From contig CAZTKP010000093.1 of NCBI GenBank assembly GCA_964614215.1, positions 1-10,137 of the forward strand: a stretch of 10,137 nt of DNA. Direction: 5' to 3'. The notes under the pieces are model-generated. The model did not search any database and had not been told where the DNA came from. It was given only the letters and a program-made list of their open reading frames with translations. How positions within the stretch are numbered: the stretch's first letter is position 1; each line of letters opens with the position of its first letter. Positions 6,151-10,137 of the stretch are shown one piece after another. The DNA is from CAZTKP01 sp964614215 (lineage in GTDB: Bacteria; UBP6; UBA1177). The position numbers were made by a program, and so were the translations under genes.

Positions 6151-7893
6151 TTGAATAACAGACAGTTAACAGGAATGCTGATAAAAAGGGGGATCATTTC
6201 CCTCCCTGAACTGAAAAACCTGGAAGAACTTTCAAATGAGACAGGGGAAAGTATAAGAGACATCCTTTTTAAGGATGACAGACTTGATGAAAATCAGCTG
6301 GTCGATATCCTCAGTGAACAGTACAATGTTCCCAAAATAGATCTTTCGGAACTTGAGATAGAACAGGAAGTTATTGACATTCTGAGTGATCAGATCGTGG
6401 ACAGATATAAGGTTGTGCCGATATCCAGAATAGGGAACACTCTCACAGTTGCAATGTCCGATCCTTCTAATATGAATGCTCAGGATGATATCAAGTTTCT
6501 TACCGATTACAATGTTGAGGTTGTTGTTGCAGCCGGCAGTGATATTGATGCTGCAATAGCAAAATACTACGGAGCAAGTTCTGAAAAGTCTTCAGGAAGA
6601 GGCTTCGGTGATATCACGTTTGATATGGAGGATCTCCTTAAGGAAGTTGACGATGTCAATCTAGATGAGATGGACTTCGATGATGATGTTTCTCTGGAAG
6701 ATACAATAAGAGATTCAGGAGACGCTCCGGTCGTAAGACTTGTGAACATGGTTCTTCTTGATGCTATTAAGAAGGACGCTTCAGATATTCACGTAGAGCC
6801 GTATGAACACAGCTTTAGAATAAGGCTCAGGATGGATGGTGTGCTTTACGATACGCTTCATCCGCCAAGATACATGATGGATGCTATCATTGCCCGTTTC
6901 AAGGTTATGGCTAATCTTGATATTGCTGAAAAAAGAGTGCCTCAGGACGGCCGTATAAAGATCAAGATCGGACGTCAGGAAGCTATGGATTTCCGTGTAT
7001 CTGTCTGTCCGGTCATCTACGGTGAGAAAGTTGTTCTCCGTCTTCTTGATAAGAGTAATCTTCAGCTGGACATGACCAAGCTGGGATTCTTTCAGGATCA
7101 GCTGGATATTTTCAAAGAAGCAATTCATAAGCCATACGGCATGGTTCTCGTTACCGGTCCTACCGGTTCCGGTAAAACTACGACTCTTTATTCAGCTCTC
7201 TCCGAGCTTAACAACGATGAAGTTAACATCTCAACTTCAGAGGATCCTGTTGAGTTTAACCTCGAAGGCATCAATCAGGTAGCGATCAGGGAGCAGGTTG
7301 GACTTACCTTCGCTGCGGCTCTGAGATCATTCCTTAGACAGGACCCTGATATTATCATGGTCGGTGAGATAAGAGACTTTGAGACTGGTGAGATCGCTGT
7401 TAAGGCGGCTCTTACAGGTCACATGGTTCTGAGTACTCTTCACACGAATGATGCTCCCTCAACGATCACCCGACTTCTCAACATGGGTATTGAAAGTTTC
7501 CTTGTTACATCTTCACTTAACTGTGTTGTCGCCCAGAGGCTCGGCAGAAAGATCTGTACAAAATGTAAGAAAGAGATTGATGTTGATAAAGATGAGCTTC
7601 TTAAATTGGGAATAACGGAATCCCAGATAAAGGATGGCTATCAGATCTATAAAGGAGAAGGATGTGAGATCTGTAACGGAACAGGATATAAAGGCCGAAT
7701 AGCATTCTATGAGGTTCTGAAGATGAGCGATCCTCTCAAGGATGCGATCCTTAATGGTGCCAGTTCAATGGAGTTGAAAGAGCTGGGAATTGAACACGGC
7801 ATGAAAACAATGAGAATGAGCGCTAATGTGAGACTCCTCGAAGGAATGACAACTATAGACGAAGTTCTTAGAAATACTGCACCGGATGAATAA
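6151..7893 (+). CDS. pilB: Type IV pilus extension ATPase PilB
   Basis: PilB is the cytoplasmic hexameric ATPase that drives pilin assembly at the inner-membrane platform. The 580-residue product starts at TTG and has the expected order: an N-terminal MshEN/GSPII_E region (to about 140), an acidic linker (about 154-185), and the secretion ATPase core. Visible motifs are Walker A GPTGSGKTT (336-344), the Asp box with EDPVEF (364-369), Walker B in IIMVGEIRD (401-409), the His box with GHMVLSTLHTN (423-433), and four zinc-binding cysteines at 469, 472, 505 and 508. The tetracysteine separates it from PilT. The wording around the Asp box (STSEDPVEFNL) is of the kind I recall from deltaproteobacterial PilB proteins. 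It is the first gene of the operon; pilT begins 13 bases after its stop. Length and motifs show no sign of damage. Confidence 0.96.
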   Translation: MNNRQLTGMLIKRGIISLPELKNLEELSNETGESIRDILFKDDRLDENQLVDILSEQYNVPKIDLSELEIEQEVIDILSDQIVDRYKVVPISRIGNTLTVAMSDPSNMNAQDDIKFLTDYNVEVVVAAGSDIDAAIAKYYGASSEKSSGRGFGDITFDMEDLLKEVDDVNLDEMDFDDDVSLEDTIRDSGDAPVVRLVNMVLLDAIKKDASDIHVEPYEHSFRIRLRMDGVLYDTLHPPRYMMDAIIARFKVMANLDIAEKRVPQDGRIKIKIGRQEAMDFRVSVCPVIYGEKVVLRLLDKSNLQLDMTKLGFFQDQLDIFKEAIHKPYGMVLVTGPTGSGKTTTLYSALSELNNDEVNISTSEDPVEFNLEGINQVAIREQVGLTFAAALRSFLRQDPDIIMVGEIRDFETGEIAVKAALTGHMVLSTLHTNDAPSTITRLLNMGIESFLVTSSLNCVVAQRLGRKICTKCKKEIDVDKDELLKLGITESQIKDGYQIYKGEGCEICNGTGYKGRIAFYEVLKMSDPLKDAILNGASSMELKELGIEHGMKTMRMSANVRLLEGMTTIDEVLRNTAPDE

Positions 7894-7906
7894 TTAGAGG
7901 TTAACT

Positions 7907-8851
7907 ATGGCAGAAGCAGCACAGGTATCCTTACAGGATCTTCTTACACTGATGATAGAACAGAATGCATCGGACCTTCATCTTACAAGTGGAAGTCCTC
8001 CTCAGCTTAGAATTGACGGAACGCTGAGACCTGTAAACGTTCCTCCCTTATCTCCGACCGAGACGAAGAGGCTTGCGTACAGTATTCTTACCGAAAAACA
8101 GAAAAAGGTCTTCGAAGAAAAGAACGAGCTCGATCTGAGTTTCGGTGTGAAAAATCTCAGTAGGTTCCGAGCGAATGTGTTTATGCAGAGAGGAGCGATC
8201 AGTTGCGCTATCCGNNNNNNNNNNNNNNNNNNNNNNNNNNNNNNNNNNNNNNNNNNNNNNNNNNNNNNNNNNNNNNNNNNNNNNNNNNNNNNNNNNNNNN
8301 NNNNNNNNNNNNNNGATACAGGTTCTTTTGCAAGTGCTCTGAGAGTTGTTCTTCGACAGGATCCCGATGTCGTTCTTATCGGTGAGATAAGAGATCTGGA
8401 GACTATGGAAACAGCTCTGAGTGTTTCAGAAACAGGGCACCTCGCGCTGGCCACTCTTCACACTAACAGCACTATCGAAACTATCAACAGGATCATTGAT
8501 ATGTTCCCTGTAAACCAGCACTCTCAGGTAAGAGCTCAGCTCAGTTTTGTTCTTCAGGGAATTGTTGCTCAGACTCTTGTTCCCAAAAAATATGGTGGAG
8601 GGCGTGTTGCTATCTGTGAAATAATGGTACCTTCTGCCGCGATCAGAAATCTCATCAGAGAGGAAAAACTTCAGCAGATATATTCAATGATGCAGGCTGG
8701 ACAGAAAGAAAGTAATATGCAGACTATGACACAGGCTCTGGCCAGGGCTGTGAAAGAAGATAAGATAGGTATGGAGGAGGCAATGGTTATCGTTCCATAT
8801 CCTGATGAGTTTCAGTCTCTGCTTGCAAAATCTGACAAGAAAGGGAGGTAA
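7907..8851 (+). CDS. pilT: Type IV pilus retraction ATPase PilT (interrupted by assembly gap)
   Basis: PilT is the cytoplasmic hexameric ATPase that depolymerises pili and powers twitching. The start ATG follows AGAGG with 6-base spacing. Before the gap the sequence shows the PilT N-terminal domain (SDLHL at about 22-26, LRIDG, FRANVF). After it come Walker B (DVVLIGEIRD), the His box (GHLALATLHTN) and the signature AIRNLIREEK, which favours PilT over PilB or PilU. The run of 100 N bases hides the Walker A and Asp box, so these cannot be confirmed. CGN at the gap edge is Arg whatever the third base. The frame is consistent on both sides only because of the chosen gap length. Compared with PilT of Pseudomonas aeruginosa from memory, about 83 residues are missing, so the true protein should be near 360 residues. 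It lies 2 bases before pilC. Confidence 0.94.
   Translation: MAEAAQVSLQDLLTLMIEQNASDLHLTSGSPPQLRIDGTLRPVNVPPLSPTETKRLAYSILTEKQKKVFEEKNELDLSFGVKNLSRFRANVFMQRGAISCAIXXXXXXXXXXXXXXXXXXXXXXXXXXXXXXXXXXDTGSFASALRVVLRQDPDVVLIGEIRDLETMETALSVSETGHLALATLHTNSTIETINRIIDMFPVNQHSQVRAQLSFVLQGIVAQTLVPKKYGGGRVAICEIMVPSAAIRNLIREEKLQQIYSMMQAGQKESNMQTMTQALARAVKEDKIGMEEAMVIVPYPDEFQSLLAKSDKKGR
8215..8314. other. Assembly gap of 100 N within pilT
   Basis: Exactly 100 unknown bases, a conventional placeholder size for a scaffold gap of unknown length. It falls where PilT encodes the segment between the N-terminal domain and the Walker B strand. Family comparison predicts about 250 real bases here, which preserves the frame as the placeholder does (both leave remainder 1 when divided by 3). 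Confidence 0.95.
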
Positions 8852-8853
8852 TA

Positions 8854-10050
8854 ATGCCGTGGTATAAATATTCAGGTGTTAACAAGAAAGGCGAGAAGGT
8901 AAAAGGTGTTCTTGATGCCGATGATGAGAAAGGGGCGCGTCAGGCACTTTTAGCAAAAGGTGTCAGAGTAGAGAAGCTTGCCAAGGACTGGACAAGGATA
9001 GAACTTGGCGGTGGAGGTCTGGGCAAAAAGGAGCTTGTTATTTTCACAAGACAGTTCTCAACGATGATAAATGCCGGTCTTTCAATTATTCAGGGATTGG
9101 AAATTCTTGCTGCTCAGTCTGAAACGCCATATTTCAGGAGTGTGCTTAGAAAGGTGAAAAATGCTGTTGAAGAAGGAAAGTCGCTCAGTGATGCTTTAAA
9201 GGAGCATCCCAAAGTTTTTACAGATCTGTACGTCAACCTCGTTGCAGCCGGAGAGGTCGGCGGTATCCTTGATACGATCCTTGACCGTCTGGCTATTTTT
9301 CTTGAAAAAAATGCCGCCATCAACGCAAAGATAAAAAGTGCTATGAAGTATCCGACGGTTGTCATGATAGCTGTTATCGGTATTACGATGGTTCTTCTTT
9401 ACTATGTCGTTCCAACCTTTGCAGAGATGTTCATGAGTCAGGGACAGAAACTTCCCGGTCTTACCCAGATGGTCGTAGATATGAGTGATTTTGTTCAGGA
9501 TTACATACTTGTTATCCTTGCAGTAATTATCGGGGGGATTGTAGGTTTCAACATGGCTCTTAAAAATAAACAGTTCCTTTTCAGTTTTCATAAAGTGATG
9601 CTTGAAGCTCCGTTGGTTGGAGATCTGATAAAAAAATCCGCTGTTGCCCGTTTTACCAGAACTCTGGGAACTCTTGTCAGTTCAGGTGTTCCCCTGGTCG
9701 ATGGTCTGGAAGTTGTTTCAAGAACTTCCGGAAATCTTGTGATCGAGAAAGCGATTGTCTATACGAGGGATAAAGTTATTGAAGGTAACGATATGACGAC
9801 CCCTCTAACAGACACTAATATTTTTCCTTCAATGGTCGTTCAGATGATAGGTGTAGGAGAGGCAACAGGCGCCATGGATACAATGCTTAATAAGATAGCT
9901 GATTTCTATGAGGAAGAAGTTGATGTTGCTATTGACGGACTTACATCAATGATCGAGCCGATACTGATGATATTTGTCGGCGGAATTGTCGGAGTCATGA
10001 TGGTTGCCATGTATCTGCCGATATTCAGTATGGGAAATGCTGTCGGATGA
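8854..10050 (+). CDS. pilC: Type IV pilus inner-membrane platform protein PilC
   Basis: PilC is the polytopic inner-membrane platform on which the PilB and PilT motors act. The 398-residue product has the usual family length. A short N-terminal cytoplasmic segment (starting PWYKYSGVNKKGE) leads to two T2SSF domains, about 65-188 and 268-390. Each carries the conserved GE.xG motif (AAGEVGG at about 131-137, VGEATGA at about 334-340). Three hydrophobic segments are visible at about 168-190, 216-235 and 368-391. The ATG at 8854 follows GGGAGG at 8843-8848 with 5-base spacing, so the ribosome site lies inside the last codons of pilT. The TGA stop overlaps the ATG of the next gene. No defect is seen. 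Confidence 0.96.
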   Translation: MPWYKYSGVNKKGEKVKGVLDADDEKGARQALLAKGVRVEKLAKDWTRIELGGGGLGKKELVIFTRQFSTMINAGLSIIQGLEILAAQSETPYFRSVLRKVKNAVEEGKSLSDALKEHPKVFTDLYVNLVAAGEVGGILDTILDRLAIFLEKNAAINAKIKSAMKYPTVVMIAVIGITMVLLYYVVPTFAEMFMSQGQKLPGLTQMVVDMSDFVQDYILVILAVIIGGIVGFNMALKNKQFLFSFHKVMLEAPLVGDLIKKSAVARFTRTLGTLVSSGVPLVDGLEVVSRTSGNLVIEKAIVYTRDKVIEGNDMTTPLTDTNIFPSMVVQMIGVGEATGAMDTMLNKIADFYEEEVDVAIDGLTSMIEPILMIFVGGIVGVMMVAMYLPIFSMGNAVG

Positions 10051-10137
10051 ACTCCATCTTCTGGGAAGATTTTCGGAATCACCTCTACTACTATTTCATA
10101 ATAAGATTTTTCTTTATTTTTACGGTTGTTTTTTCGT
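10047..10137 (+). CDS. Membrane protein start, candidate sensor kinase PilS (partial)
   Basis: An ATG at 10047 overlaps the pilC stop as ATGA, and the frame stays open for 30 codons to the window edge. The product starts MNSIFWEDFRNHLYYYFIIR and continues into a Phe-rich hydrophobic stretch that looks like a first transmembrane helix. In Myxococcus and related bacteria pilB, pilT and pilC are followed by pilS and pilR, the two-component system controlling pilin expression, and PilS starts with a membrane domain. The assignment to PilS rests on position plus a hydrophobic start only; no kinase motif is within the window. Another membrane protein is possible. There is no strong ribosome site, consistent with coupled translation. 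Confidence 0.6.
   Translation, partial: MNSIFWEDFRNHLYYYFIIRFFFIFTVVFS

Noticed and set aside
6781..7128. Minus-strand open frame of 115 codons within pilB
   Set aside because: It is antisense to conserved PilB core sequence and shows no ribosome site or domain.
10051..10137. Possible terminator after pilC, from the T-rich end of the window
   Set aside because: There is no stem before the T runs, and the segment reads as an open frame with a hydrophobic helix overlapping the pilC stop.

Overview
The window is a bacterial chromosomal segment at roughly 40-45% G+C, read from an assembly with one internal gap. Two points suggest a deltaproteobacterial or Myxococcota-like lineage: a pilB-pilT-pilC order followed by an overlapping gene that begins like a membrane sensor kinase, and a disulfide-rich lipoprotein whose repeats begin with a CGN...EECD pattern known from Myxococcus-type Cys-rich repeats. 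This placement is inference, and a poorly described candidate phylum would fit as well.

There are two divergent blocks separated by a short intergenic region (5993-6150). The left block reads on the minus strand. It holds a tricorn-type S41 serine protease with a lipoprotein signal peptide (2639-5992), a ThiS-type sulfur carrier protein joined to it by an ATGA overlap (2442-2642), and a 778-residue Cys-rich modular lipoprotein (50-2386). The lipoprotein has a convincing sigma70-type promoter of its own, partly inside the thiS 3' end. At the extreme left (1-48) lies what may be the last 15 codons of a convergent plus-strand gene ending 1 base from the lipoprotein stop.

The right block is a type IV pilus motor operon on the plus strand. 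A near-consensus promoter (6080-6108) precedes pilB (extension ATPase), pilT (retraction ATPase) and pilC (inner-membrane platform). A fourth gene starts inside the pilC stop codon and runs off the window; by its start and by known synteny it may be pilS. The pilT gene is interrupted by 100 N bases, which remove the Walker A and Asp-box region. Comparison with the family suggests the real missing sequence is nearer 250 bases.

The pilus genes are ordinary and well supported. The less ordinary parts are the translational coupling of a thiamine-type sulfur carrier to an exported protease, with no thiF or thiG nearby, and the internally duplicated architecture of the Cys-rich lipoprotein. I see no tRNA, rRNA, CRISPR array, insertion sequence or clear intrinsic terminator, and no gene-free stretch longer than 300 bases.
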